The notes beneath the pieces are model-generated. The model saw only the letters and a program-made list of their open reading frames with translations, did not search any database and was not told where the DNA came from. Positions 33,731 to 43,122 of a stretch of DNA of 64,000 nucleotides are shown one piece after another. How positions within the stretch are numbered: position 1 is the first letter of the stretch; each line of letters starts with the position of its first letter. Source of the DNA: Nannochloris sp. 'desiccata'. Taxonomy: Eukaryota > Chlorophyta > Trebouxiophyceae > Chlorellales > Chlorellaceae. Location of the stretch: positions 1,054,001 to 1,118,000 of the forward strand of contig JAGTXX020000003.1 in assembly GCA_019044685.2 (NCBI GenBank), written 5' to 3'. Both the position numbers and the translations under genes were made by a program.

Positions 33731-34969
33731 TCAAGAGTCAGCAACGATTTCTAGTCGATCGCGAGACGAAGAAAGCTTCAACCGACCAACTGCCGGGGTC
33801 ATCGGGGCCAACGCCGCCACACCATCATCTTTCTTCTTCTTCTTCTTCTTCTTCTTTTCTTCCAATTTCGCCATTTCCTGCGCTGCAGTCCACTCCCTCA
33901 CGGGGCGGGAGACATACCTACTCATCAACGTACCAACTTCTTTGCCACCTTCTATCGGATAAGGTCCCTCAAAATCAACTTTACAGGTTAAAAATTCCAC
34001 CACCGCTGGGTCCCAAATTATCGGCAGACCACCTCTCCTGCTACTTCGCCTTAGTTGTGTTTCTACTGCCGCTACTTTCTCTTTTAACCGTAGTTCAAAT
34101 AGCTCGTGTACATGTTTACGTTCTAAAGGGAAGAAAGGTAGAAAAAAATCTACGAGTCCCACCATTTTCATCGTGTCTGACCTTTCTTCACAGCCTTGTT
34201 GCTGCCACCGCTCAAAAACTAAATCTTTAAGCTCCTTTTGCGCTACTTCAGGTGAAATTCTCTCCCGAGATCCGGCTTGTTCCAACATCCTGTGCAGAGA
34301 TGTATATCCTGTATTGCTTTCCAGTACTACAATCGATTTGGCGAGTGAATAATTACCGATGGTACCGCCTTCTAGAATATGTCTGAAAAAACCTCTCATA
34401 GTACAATCAAGCTTATCATACTCTTCTAGAATCAGAAAAGATTCTGGTGAATAGCGCATATGGTCATCAAGTGCACTACGCAATGCTGCATGCTGCGCTT
34501 CTCTATCGTCTGCAGAAAAATCTAGGCCAAAGAGAACTTTGTACCCGCCACAGTCTGGGCCGGGGCAGCGGAGATCTGGATTAGGGTTTGTGTTATACAG
34601 AGCACGGGCAGCTTCTTGGTGAAAGAGAGATTTTCCAACACCAGGTGGACCGTGTATTGATAGGACGAGAGGTTTGCGAGGGTTTGGTTGTGCGAGGTGA
34701 TCACAAATGGCGTCGCTGATCTGCCGAAGGGCGAGGTCCTGTCCTACAATTCTAGAGGTTAAATAAGTATCTAGATGGTCGCATGCGTTTGGTACAAATT
34801 GCGATGTTCCTGCAGAAGTTTGAGAAAGGCGATTTGAGTGAGAACTAGCTCAGGATATTTATATTTTGTGCTGCCGGCAAAAATAAAGATCTGATCACAC
34901 ACCTGAAAGTATGGAGCCAACAGCAGCTGCAATGGCTACTGCTGCCGCCCAACCTAGTGCTACAGACAT
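33731..34969 (-). CDS. Torsin-like AAA+ ATPase
   Basis: Exon 1 (34969-34903) and exon 2 (34809-33731), joined in phase 1, give 381 residues. Residues 1-22 are hydrophobic (WAAAVAIAAAVGSIL) and would act as a signal anchor. After a GQDLA-type entry the AAA+ core has Walker A HGPPGVGKS (76-83), a Cys-containing loop (CPGPDCGGY), Walker B FLILEEYDK (near 150, with Glu in place of the usual first Asp) and a sensor-1-like VVLESNTG. Layout (NPRKPLVLSIHGPPG, then GFFRHILEGG) resembles torsins and the second ATPase domain of ClpB. A run of nine lysines near the C terminus comes from a TTC repeat (33831-33857). Torsins act in the ER/nuclear envelope; localisation here is inferred. Confidence 0.78.
33831..33857. 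repeat. TTC microsatellite within the torsin-like coding sequence
   Basis: Nine or so TTC units on the plus strand encode the poly-Lys run near the C terminus of the torsin-like protein; length may vary between strains. Confidence 0.85.
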
Positions 34970-35395
34970 GTTGTTGTGAATTAGTTAAACGTCAAGGAGT
35001 AAGAGGCGAAGAAATTAGAGGGGAAAATGGGCGCTGAATTTTTGAAACTTGTGTTTGCAAAAGTAGCAGAACCTTGTCGAGTGCTCTATTTGCAAACTTC
35101 CGTAGGCCAATGCAATCTATAATTACTCTGGGCATGTTCAGGCAATGAATCCTGCAACCCTATGAGGATGTCTGCTGTGATTCCAATCTTGATTCTCTTC
35201 TGCAGCAATTTGCTGCACTGCAAGAGTGCTGCAGAAGAGCGAATGAAAATCAATCCGCGAATCAGCGCTCTTGCAGTGCAACAAATTGCTGCAGAAGAAC
35301 GAATGAAAACTAATCCGCGAATCAGCTCTATTGCAGTGCAGCAAATTGCTGCAGAAGAGCGAATGAAAACTAATCCGCGAGGATGGAGAGCTGCA
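34970..35395. other. Divergent promoter region with tandem and inverted repeats
   Basis: Between the torsin-like and the unknown membrane-protein starts. From 35201 to 35380 there are three ~60-base tandem units (GCAGAAGAGCGAATGAAAA...AATCCGCGA) and an inverted arm: 35201-35230 is a near-complement of 35265-35294. The repeats are in frame with the following coding sequence, so they may be translated if an upstream ATG (35162) is used. Confidence 0.6.
35205..35380 (+). repeat. Three ~60-bp tandem repeats
   Basis: Unit core GAATGAAAACTAATCCGCGA recurs at about 35240, 35300 and 35360, preceded each time by TGCTGCAGAAGA-CG. The unit length is a multiple of three and encodes AAEERMK-NPR-type blocks if read in the frame of the downstream gene. 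Confidence 0.85.
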
Positions 35396-36859
35396 ATGGA
35401 GGCCGAAGGTGGCCTAGGCGGGGACAAACCTTCCCAGGGTGGTTGTGCAGCCAATGTGATGTTGCAATCATCTTGCCCGTCTTCCCCGCCAATGTTCTTT
35501 TGGTTCGGCCCTTACACCACCTGGCTTATTGGAGGTGTGGCATTTGGTTTAGGCCTATTAGTAGGATACATTTGGAATAGATTATTTACAGAGAAACAGC
35601 TTGAAGTAAAGTTTATAGAGAATAAAAATGGTATGACAGCCGCAGCCCCAACTCCACAGCAAGCCGAGCCAGCACTGTTGCCAAAGAAAGAAACTGCGCC
35701 TGCAGCTTCTGCTGCTGCCTCGCCAATAGAAGAGGCCTATGAAATAATTGAAACCGTAGAAACTAGTTGTACTGATGACAAATTAAAGAATAATGTAGCT
35801 GCTGCTACTGCAAAACCTACAGCTACTACAGCCACCAGCTCTGTAACCGTTTTCAGCGGCCTCGGTGTTTTAGGAACATCTGAAAACATTGAATTAGAAA
35901 TAACTGGTGGTGAAGCCACGTGCTCCAATGCAATAGTCATGGCTGTAGCCCGTAAATTATCTTCTCTGGACTTCAATCAAATGAGTATTCAAGAACAACT
36001 CCTCGCTTTAGAACTCATGCTGCGAGTCGATCACACACAGCATGCAAAGCGTCTCGGCACCGAAGCAAATAAAATCCAAAGTGACCGACTTGATGTGGCA
36101 AAACATACTGCAGCGCATGTATTAGCGAAAGATGCGGTTACTTTAGCTAGGGAACGGACTGAAGAGTTAAAGAAAACGTGCTCTGATAGTATGATGACGG
36201 GCATCGTCTTCATGGCGGTGGTTGGTGGATATCAAGCATGGCAGCGTGGTGTCTTCACGCCCTTATTCCACCGCTGCGGTAGCTTAACCCGTGCATCTTC
36301 ATGGGGGGGTCCATTTGGTCTCTTGGGCGCGTACAAGAGTGCAGAAGTAGCTGTGTGTTATGCAAGTAGTCTGAGCGACACACTCTTAGGCATATTCGTA
36401 CTTGCAGCAGTACCATATGTAGTTTATCGTACTGGATTGCTGCATGATTATCACAGGATGCCTATAGCCAAACTATTTATAGGTTTAGGGCTTGTTTGTG
36501 GCACAGCTGGGCATGTGGCGATTAGTAAAGTGGGCGGGGATGGACGGACGTGGTTTGTTTTATGGCAATTCTGGACGTTGTTGCACGTGATTATGTCCAC
36601 AACAGCCTTTCGTATGTGCCAACGTGATGTTACTGTGGCGCTACACCAGATTGGAGCAGAGGGTTCCGCTGTTTCTGCTGAGAAAATTTATCGATTGCAT
36701 ACTGGCGGCCTGAATGTCGGCATTGGCATCGGCATTGGCGGTGGTGCAAGTGAAGGTGGTACTAAAAAAGTGATGTGGATAGCTGCTGGGATGTGGTTGC
36801 TTTCAGGGGTAGTGTTACCGTATTTGATGGCTACCGTGCCGTTCATAGCAGCTTCGTAG
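35396..36859 (+). CDS. Unknown multi-pass membrane protein
   Basis: From the ATG at 35396 the protein has 487 residues; the frame stays open up to an ATG at 35162, which would add 78 residues encoded by tandem repeats. I prefer 35396 because the extra part is repeat-derived. A single N-terminal membrane segment (TWLIGGVAFGLGLLVGYIW) is followed by an Ala/Glu/Thr-rich soluble region and a helical charged region (about 190-270). At least five hydrophobic segments end the protein (GIVFMAVVGGYQAW, GIFVLAAVPYVVY, KLFIGLGLVCGTAG, FVLWQFWTLLHVIM, MWIAAGMWLLSGVVLPYLMA). I recognise no family. Codon use and TGTAA at 36893-36897 support a real gene. Possibly an organelle or ER membrane protein. Confidence 0.7.
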   Translation: MEAEGGLGGDKPSQGGCAANVMLQSSCPSSPPMFFWFGPYTTWLIGGVAFGLGLLVGYIWNRLFTEKQLEVKFIENKNGMTAAAPTPQQAEPALLPKKETAPAASAAASPIEEAYEIIETVETSCTDDKLKNNVAAATAKPTATTATSSVTVFSGLGVLGTSENIELEITGGEATCSNAIVMAVARKLSSLDFNQMSIQEQLLALELMLRVDHTQHAKRLGTEANKIQSDRLDVAKHTAAHVLAKDAVTLARERTEELKKTCSDSMMTGIVFMAVVGGYQAWQRGVFTPLFHRCGSLTRASSWGGPFGLLGAYKSAEVAVCYASSLSDTLLGIFVLAAVPYVVYRTGLLHDYHRMPIAKLFIGLGLVCGTAGHVAISKVGGDGRTWFVLWQFWTLLHVIMSTTAFRMCQRDVTVALHQIGAEGSAVSAEKIYRLHTGGLNVGIGIGIGGGASEGGTKKVMWIAAGMWLLSGVVLPYLMATVPFIAAS

Positions 36860-37299
36860 TTGTTAGTTGATTGATATATATATCCTTTATTTTGTAATTT
36901 TTTTTACTTTCATGTGATCCGTTCAACTTTTACTTTTCATTTTGTATTTCTAACGACTGTAAACATACGCAGGCGTCGTTTGTCTGTTATTTGGGGTTTG
37001 TTAAAGCGTCGTGCATAATAGAAAGAAAAATTGTACACCACCATTTTTGGTTGCTTAGGGTTTAGGGTTTTTTAAGGGAAGAGCAGGTTCAAATAAAGAG
37101 ACGCCTTCAAATAAGTAAATTGGAAAGAGGGAACTGACTGCTGCTGGTGCTGCTTTCATTAAAAAGAAAGAGAAGATAACTGAAACGGGGGATTTCATAA
37201 ATAACCCGCTACCGCTTCAAATAGATTCCTCTCTCTTTCCTTTAGCTAATCAGTATCCTACTATTATCCTGTACCAGCCGGTCGTATTTGTTTGCATTA
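36860..37299. other. Convergent intergenic region
   Basis: The 440 AT-rich bases between two 3' ends. They contain TGTAA at 36893-36897 and a short telomere-like TTAGGGTTTAGGGTTT (37055-37070). No gene seen. Confidence 0.5.
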
Positions 37300-38467
37300 T
37301 CAAATAGCCGGCAATGCTTGCCTGAGCACTTCTCTCTGCGAATCACTCAACTGCTTTGGGAACAGCACCTCAAACTTAATTCTCAGATTCCCTTTCGTGC
37401 CAGGGTACTTTGTCACAGGCATTCCCTCATTCGGAACCACTTTCTGCATTCCGGGACTAACTATATCACTGATAGGCAATCGAAGCAGTCTCCCGTCGAG
37501 CGTCTGAATTTCAACTACCGTCCCCGTTAAAGCATCTCGTAATGGCACCTTGTGCACATAAACTAAATCATTATTATCCCTAGTAAACGTAGCATGTGGT
37601 TTCTCGTCTAAAACAAACACAATATCTGCAGCAACTCTGCCGGGATGCTCGTCCCCTTTTTCCTGAAAAGTTATTTTGGTGCCTTTCTTCCAGCCTGGCT
37701 TAATATCTATAGTCAAAGTCTCTGATTCTTCACGTCTGCCTCCAGTGGCGTCCATACGTTTACGGGATATCTTCATACGGCGGGTGCGACCAGTGTAGAG
37801 CTCTTCTAAGGTGCAAGGAAGGGACATTTGATGGGCAGCATCTTTTCTGGGTGCACGGTGATGGCCATGGCCATTCATGCCTCCAAAGCCACTTCCAAAG
37901 GGCATTCCCCCCATTCCAAACATATCACCAAAGTCATCACCGCCCATGCCACTGCCGCGGCGACCTCCTCCAAAACCGCCGCCACCACCGCCCATATGCC
38001 GGAGGAACTCTGCAAAAATATCTTCAGCGTTACCTGGATGATAGCCACCTGCACCGCCACCCCCACCGCCGCCACCAGGGAAGAATCCGTCTTTAAGGCC
38101 TTCTTCGCCATAGGTGTCGTAGATTTGGCGCTTTTGTGGGTCTGTAAGGACTTCATATGCTTCTGAAATTTCTTTGAATTTTCTCGTCGCTTCCTCTTGA
38201 TTGGTGTCCAAGTGCTTATCTGGATGCCATTTCATAGCTAATTTGCGATAGGCTGCGTTGTGAAAAGAATTTAAGGGATGTACAAGGGTCAGACAGCTGT
38301 GTTTCTGCTGTTTGTCAGGGAAAACTTCTAACTTTTTTAGAAAGAAGAGAAGGCGGGGCAGATTAATGAGATCAGCGAATCTCTTCTATAGAAGACTAAC
38401 CTTTCTTTAACTCAGTTTCATCAGCTGTTTTCGCAACACCCAAGATACCGTAATAGTCACGACCCAT
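37300..38467 (-). CDS. Type II (class B) DnaJ/Hsp40 cochaperone, Sis1/DNAJB1-like
   Basis: Exon 1 (38467-38401) and exon 2 (38252-37300), joined in phase 1, give 339 residues. The J domain (1-70) reads [11 protein letters not shown]... with HPD in [10 protein letters not shown] Gly-rich region with Met/Phe ([16 protein letters not shown]) follows. The two C-terminal beta domains then start near [20 protein letters not shown], and the chain closes with the [16 protein letters not shown] dimer region. There is no zinc-finger, so it is class B. It delivers misfolded substrates to Hsp70 in the cytosol or nucleus and stimulates its ATPase. The splice joins [16 protein letters not shown], exactly the family sequence. 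No targeting peptide. Confidence 0.95.
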
Positions 38468-39015
38468 GATGAAGAGGATTTCAAAAAGTTCTCAAGGGAA
38501 AGGTGATCAAGGTTGAAACAGCAGGTTCTAGACAACAGTTTTCCTCTCCTGTATGTATTGAACAAAGCTATGCGCGTTTTGCCTTATTTAGTTCTGTCGT
38601 GGGCGTGTAAGGTCTCACTCTAGCCTCAGGAGTAAGAAATACTAGGTAAGAAGAGAAGTCTTATAGATACTCTAAATGCGAGTTCAAGCTGACAATTAGA
38701 AGTTTTTAGGCATTCTCGGACTCCATTTGCGCTGCAACAATATTTTACATACACCCAGTGCCTGCATAGCTGCTCTAATAAGGCCACAATTGAAAAAATC
38801 GAGTCGAAGCTTCGGAAACATCGTGATGTTTGGAGCGCAAAGACGAGTTCAAAAACACACAAGAACAGGTGCACAATAATCTGGCCTTTGAGTAAACTCA
38901 GTTTAAGCAACACTTCAGATAACATCCTCAATCCGTCAAGAGGAGGAGCGGCGCCTCTTATGCTTTGAACACGTTAAAGTGATCGCTTTTTAAAATTATT
39001 TAAGTTTCAACAACA
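38468..39015. other. Divergent promoter region DnaJ / FYR protein
   Basis: 548 bases between two divergent starts. No heat-shock element array stands out by eye, though isolated GAA/TTC words occur. No gene seen; the minus-strand frame at 38626-38931 has no recognisable features. Confidence 0.4.
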
Positions 39016-40290
39016 ATGGAAAATGAATATGAAGCCGAGCGTGCTCGACGCATAGCTGAAAATAAAGCCAAGATGGCACAGCTTGGTCTCGCTGATGCTT
39101 CAGCAGCTGTCGCCAAAGCTGCAGATATCCAATCAATGATTGCAACCTCATTTGCAGACCGTCCTCGCACAAAGACCCGCAAACCATCTGGCAAGAGAAG
39201 ATCATCATCAGAACGACAAACACGACCCGCTTCATTGCGAGAATCAAAGCGCCTTCGTGGGTACACTGCCCCAGCTCCAGCTGATGCCGCAGCCGGTGCA
39301 CTCCTCGAGGCCGCCGCCGAAGCAGCAACAGCAGTTGAAGCAGCTGGCCCTCTAGGCACTACGACCAAAGGAAAACCTCGTAAAGCTATTACATTACCCA
39401 AAAACACTGTTTTTGCAGCTCCATTCACCCTCAGATCCATCGGTACCACAATCCTAGAGCTTGGCGCAGTTCACAGAGGTGAATGGGCGCAGCTCTACTG
39501 GTCCAATCGAGGTTGTTTGCACCATCATGCCTACCCTGTAGGCTACCGAGCTACAAAAGAAATGTTTGGACGTACCTATGAAATGTGTATTGACGCTGGA
39601 GCTACTGGCCCAGTCTTCTCTGTGCGAGATCTCTCTACTGGCCGTCGTTTCAGTGGCACTTCCCCGACGAAACCCTGGACGGACGTTTGTATAGCACAAA
39701 AAACAGGTCAGCGTATCTCTGGACCCTTATTTTTCGGCTTTTCCGACCCTTTGACACAACAGGCTATCGCAAAGTGTCTTTACAATGAAAGAGAGCTCGC
39801 TGCAGCGTTAGCAGGGGAGGTGGTTGAGGCGGAGGAGCTCTCCCCCGAGGAGCAGGCAGCTAAAGAAATCGAAGTTTTAGAAGGTGTAGGAGAGAAAACT
39901 GCCATGATTTTAGCGCGTACCACTGCATTAGGTGGTCAGAAACACAGTGGGATTGCTTCTATGAAACGTTGGGTGGTAGAAAGTGATGAAAATGCAGCAA
40001 CCTTGTTGAATTTTTTATTAACGAGCGAGGAGATACCAGAGATGACGAGAAGATGGCATGCCTGGTCACATCGTATTGCAGCCCGTATTGTAGGTCAATT
40101 ACTGGGTGATAAGAAGGAAGCAGCAGAAGAGAATGTTTCAAAGAAGGATGCCTTGGAAGAAAGAATCTTGGAGGAAGAGGCAGCGCCAAAGGAGAATGTT
40201 GAGGGGGAACTACAGCAACAGCAACAGGAGCAAAAGGCGCTTCCTGCAGGGGTGATAAGGTCTCCTGGCAACTCGAAAGTGGCTGCTTAA
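39016..40290 (+). CDS. FYRN/FYRC-domain nuclear protein
   Basis: A single exon of 424 residues. An N-terminal helix (YEAERARRIAENKAKMAQLGL) and a basic ...SKRLRG motif precede an Ala-rich linker. Residues ~140-260 carry paired FYRN and FYRC modules: the HHHAYPVGYRATKEMFGRTYE part, then ATGPVFSVRDLSTGRRFSG and a SPTKPW segment. These modules form one fold in trithorax/MLL methyltransferases, JmjC demethylases and TBRG1-like proteins and mark chromatin-associated factors. Here no SET or JmjC domain accompanies them. The C-terminal part is Glu/Gln/Ala-rich. Function in transcription or chromatin is inferred from the domain. No intron. Confidence 0.8.
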   Translation: MENEYEAERARRIAENKAKMAQLGLADASAAVAKAADIQSMIATSFADRPRTKTRKPSGKRRSSSERQTRPASLRESKRLRGYTAPAPADAAAGALLEAAAEAATAVEAAGPLGTTTKGKPRKAITLPKNTVFAAPFTLRSIGTTILELGAVHRGEWAQLYWSNRGCLHHHAYPVGYRATKEMFGRTYEMCIDAGATGPVFSVRDLSTGRRFSGTSPTKPWTDVCIAQKTGQRISGPLFFGFSDPLTQQAIAKCLYNERELAAALAGEVVEAEELSPEEQAAKEIEVLEGVGEKTAMILARTTALGGQKHSGIASMKRWVVESDENAATLLNFLLTSEEIPEMTRRWHAWSHRIAARIVGQLLGDKKEAAEENVSKKDALEERILEEEAAPKENVEGELQQQQQEQKALPAGVIRSPGNSKVAA

Positions 40291-40492
40291 ACGCCTTCAT
40301 CCCACCGTGCTGCACTCAATACTTGAAACTGTCTGCCACTGCCACCGAGAACATTTAATTTTGGAAGTAACTAGTTGCTGATTTTCTAAACGTGAATTCA
40401 TATATTTGGAAAGAAATAATCTTAACAGTTTAGAAAATTCATTTCAACTTATACACGTTTGGAAGTAATAATACATCCGTACCATTCTCTTA

Positions 40493-41974
40493 TTATCTAA
40501 GATAAATAGCTGACGCTATGAGCGCTAGAGGTATCAACATCACCGCTGTCGCCACTCTTGCAGCGTATTTTGCGCTTTCTTCATCTTCAACACTTTCTTC
40601 TTGCTTGGCTCTATATTCGGCCCAGTTACCAGAATTGAATTTCTCAAAATAAGTGCTCCATGCTTGACTGCCTCCGGTATCGTACCGCATTTCCACTTTG
40701 AGTTCTTTTGCAGCTTTCCAACCAAAAAGAAAACGCCGTGCGGCTTTTGCGACACCGGGCCCATTATGCCCCTTTAAGCTATTATATATCTGATAGGCTT
40801 CATCATTCATACCAAGAGAATCAAGACAAATCGCCTTTTGTAGGTACGCTTGCCCTCCAATCTTGGTTTTTAGTGGCACCATAGCTGCAGCTTCACTAAA
40901 GATCTTTAAGGCCTCTGTTATTCTCCCGTCTTTGAAAAGAATTTCACCCTGCTCGTACAGTTTCACCGCTTGTGCTTCAACCGCAGGGTCTATCTCAAGT
41001 CCCATGCTCTTTTTATATTCCGACAAAGCTGCTGAAACGCGTTTTTGGCGTTCTGCGGCTTGATCTTCTGTTTCTAGTGCCTGCCCTGGATTTAGATTCC
41101 TGCCGCCGCCGTAGGCCTCACTAATATTCTTAGGACGTGGGAAGACTCCCCAGGTAGCCACTGCCGGTTTATGCTCATCATCTTCCTTACCATCTTTTAC
41201 TTCAACGTCGCTGGCGTTTTTCTGTTCTAGTGTGGCAATCTCTGCCGCGGCTTTGGCTGCTTTTGCCGCTGCGATTTCCGCTCGTTCCTTCGCCATGGCT
41301 GCTTCTGCTTCATCCTGCTGCTGTGCTAGGCCGTATTCACCATCAGAAGGGGTATCAAATCGTCTACGAGTGCCTACAATTGTTCCTTTCGCTCTTTCTA
41401 TGTCTGCTCCTCGTTCCCTCTGTAGCTCCTCCTTTCTTAAAGTAAATTGTTCGGCACTTAAAGTACTATCTACTTGAGAAGATGAGGAGGAGGCGGTTTG
41501 TAGCCAGGTCGCAGCTTGATTTGCAGTACCGCCAGCCCCTCGTCTAAAGCCTCGGTTGTCGCTATTACCAATACCTTCATTTTTTGAATTTTCTGGTGAT
41601 GATGGTGGCGGAGGCCTGGATGCTTCGATTTGCTGCTGGGCTTGTAGGAAATCTGCAGCCTCGTCTTGTGCTTGACGAGTAGCATATGCGTCCAAGGCTG
41701 CAAGTACTGTGTCTTGTTCTTTTGGTTCTTTTGTTTGGGCAGTAGGGAGAGGCGGAGCGGGATGACCACTTGTTGCGGTTCGTGGTGATTGACTCTTCTT
41801 TTTGTACTCTCGTGCTGCAGCCATGCGAGCCATCATCTTTTCCTTGCTGATATCTTGGATTGATCCATCAGAGGGAAGCTGAGAATTTGCTCTACAGAGG
41901 AGAGAAGGCCTCCTTGTTGTAAACGGAATTGATCTTGGAACTGGCAATTGGCCAGCTCGGAGTAGCGAAGCCAT
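40493..41974 (-). CDS. Chloroplast TPR-like membrane protein (plant-conserved)
   Basis: From ATG 41974 the protein has 493 residues; the frame is open further upstream (ATG 42064), but 41974 starts a good transit peptide (MASLLRAGQLPVPRSIPFTT). The N-terminal 200 residues are low-complexity. A coiled-coil-like Glu/Ala-rich stretch (about 215-270) follows, then the conserved part: RPKNISEAYGGGRNLNPG, a TPR-like helical region (QGEILFKDGRITEALKIFSE ... AICLDSLGMNDEAYQIY) and AARRFLFGWKA. One C-terminal membrane segment (TAVMLIPLALIASAIYL) ends it. I recall similar uncharacterised chloroplast proteins in land plants; the function is unknown. It shares a 265-base divergent promoter with the next gene. 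Confidence 0.75.
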   Translation of the reverse strand: MASLLRAGQLPVPRSIPFTTRRPSLLCRANSQLPSDGSIQDISKEKMMARMAAAREYKKKSQSPRTATSGHPAPPLPTAQTKEPKEQDTVLAALDAYATRQAQDEAADFLQAQQQIEASRPPPPSSPENSKNEGIGNSDNRGFRRGAGGTANQAATWLQTASSSSSQVDSTLSAEQFTLRKEELQRERGADIERAKGTIVGTRRRFDTPSDGEYGLAQQQDEAEAAMAKERAEIAAAKAAKAAAEIATLEQKNASDVEVKDGKEDDEHKPAVATWGVFPRPKNISEAYGGGRNLNPGQALETEDQAAERQKRVSAALSEYKKSMGLEIDPAVEAQAVKLYEQGEILFKDGRITEALKIFSEAAAMVPLKTKIGGQAYLQKAICLDSLGMNDEAYQIYNSLKGHNGPGVAKAARRFLFGWKAAKELKVEMRYDTGGSQAWSTYFEKFNSGNWAEYRAKQEESVEDEESAKYAARVATAVMLIPLALIASAIYLR

Positions 41975-42239
41975 ATTTTCTCCGTCCGAAAGTTTGCTTC
42001 GAATTGCTAATACGCACCAAAGACGTTTTAATTGGCATTTTAAGCCAAAAAAAACCTCGAACAAAGCGCAAATTCACGTTCCAGCACAATTTTGCAACCT
42101 CGATCTTCGCACAAATCCTAGGGATTTTTAGAATCAAAGCATTTATTCTTGATACTAGCCAGAATTATAACTCGGATCTTGCGTCGGAAGCTCCCAAATT
42201 GGCACTTTTAATTCTGATCTCCAAATTTATAAAAGTTCA
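41975..42239. promoter_or_regulatory. Bidirectional promoter between two chloroplast-protein genes
   Basis: 265 bases between divergent start codons of two genes whose products both look plastid-targeted, so shared light- or plastid-linked control is plausible. No specific element could be named by eye. Confidence 0.4.
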
Positions 42240-42764
42240 ATGGAGCAGCGCATAATGCAGCCTCAACTCACCAGAACTTTCGTTAATCGCCAACCACATG
42301 TTCATGCTAGCCATTCGACAAACCCCCTACCAGTAAATTTGAGCACTCGCAGGCAGGCAGCCTTTTCATTAGCAGCAGGACTTTTTTTCACCACCACTGC
42401 GTCTCGTCCTGCTATTGCTACTGGCCTGGAGTCCATTCCTCTCCCCGACATGTCCTCCCCAGTCTCTGACTCGGTCAACGACCTGGCCATTCAGTGGAAA
42501 CAGCGCAATCAGGCAACACTCGATGCAGCAGAGTCTAAATTTCAAGAAAGTGACCTTCTCAAACAGTTGAAAGAGAGGTCTGATGCAAAACGTGAGGAGC
42601 GAGGTAGGGAGCTGAGAGACAAGTACTGCATGCGTCAAGCTGAGATGGGTGTTGGTGATTGTGCTGGGTTACAGTTGATCCCCGGTGCTACTAAGAATGG
42701 GGTGCAGAAAAGGCCTGAGTGGCTTGATAAGTTGGTTTATGGTGATAGCCCCCCAAGTGACTGA
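42240..42764 (+). CDS. Thylakoid lumen protein with twin-arginine signal
   Basis: 174 residues, single exon. The bipartite leader has a His/Ser/Asn-rich stromal part followed by STRRQAAFSLAAGLFFTTTA and an AIA cleavage site around residue 60: a twin-arginine (Tat) lumenal signal. The mature part (~113 residues) is charged and helical, with two cysteines (KYCMRQ and GDCAGL) that could form a disulfide. I do not recognise the family with certainty; it resembles small lumenal proteins of algae and plants associated with photosystems. A start at 42255 (next ATG) is also possible. Confidence 0.75.
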   Translation: MEQRIMQPQLTRTFVNRQPHVHASHSTNPLPVNLSTRRQAAFSLAAGLFFTTTASRPAIATGLESIPLPDMSSPVSDSVNDLAIQWKQRNQATLDAAESKFQESDLLKQLKERSDAKREERGRELRDKYCMRQAEMGVGDCAGLQLIPGATKNGVQKRPEWLDKLVYGDSPPSD

Positions 42765-43122
42765 GTGAATAAGATCAACTGATTATTTTCAACGTTGGGC
42801 ATGCATTTGTTCGTCTGTATTATTGTGTTGTCTGCATTGAAATCTGATTAGTTATTTAAGATTCATAGAAACAGCTCGTAGATAAAGAGTCATGGGGAAA
42901 TAGGCGAGGCAGCAACAGGGCTGCCAGTGGGCCATCGGTGCCAGCGCCTTTAGTTGTTTTGGAAAAGTTATAAACACTGTTAGCAGAGTCTATTTGCATT
43001 CCGTAATTGAAACAATACCCTAGACATTTTAAAATAGGAGTCACACAGCTTATTTGACCACCAAAGCTCTCGGTCTGGTGTCGTTGATTAAGAGTGATCA
43101 TAAAATATAAATCATTTAATTG
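42765..43122. other. Intergenic region
   Basis: 358 bases between two plus-strand genes, containing the 3' UTR of the lumen protein gene and the promoter of TFIIF alpha. No gene, repeat or clear element seen. Confidence 0.45.

Noticed and set aside
37055..37070. Telomere-like TTAGGGTTTAGGG as a telomere or chromosome end
   Set aside because: Only two units, internal to the window with genes on both sides; at most a relic or a telo-box-like element.
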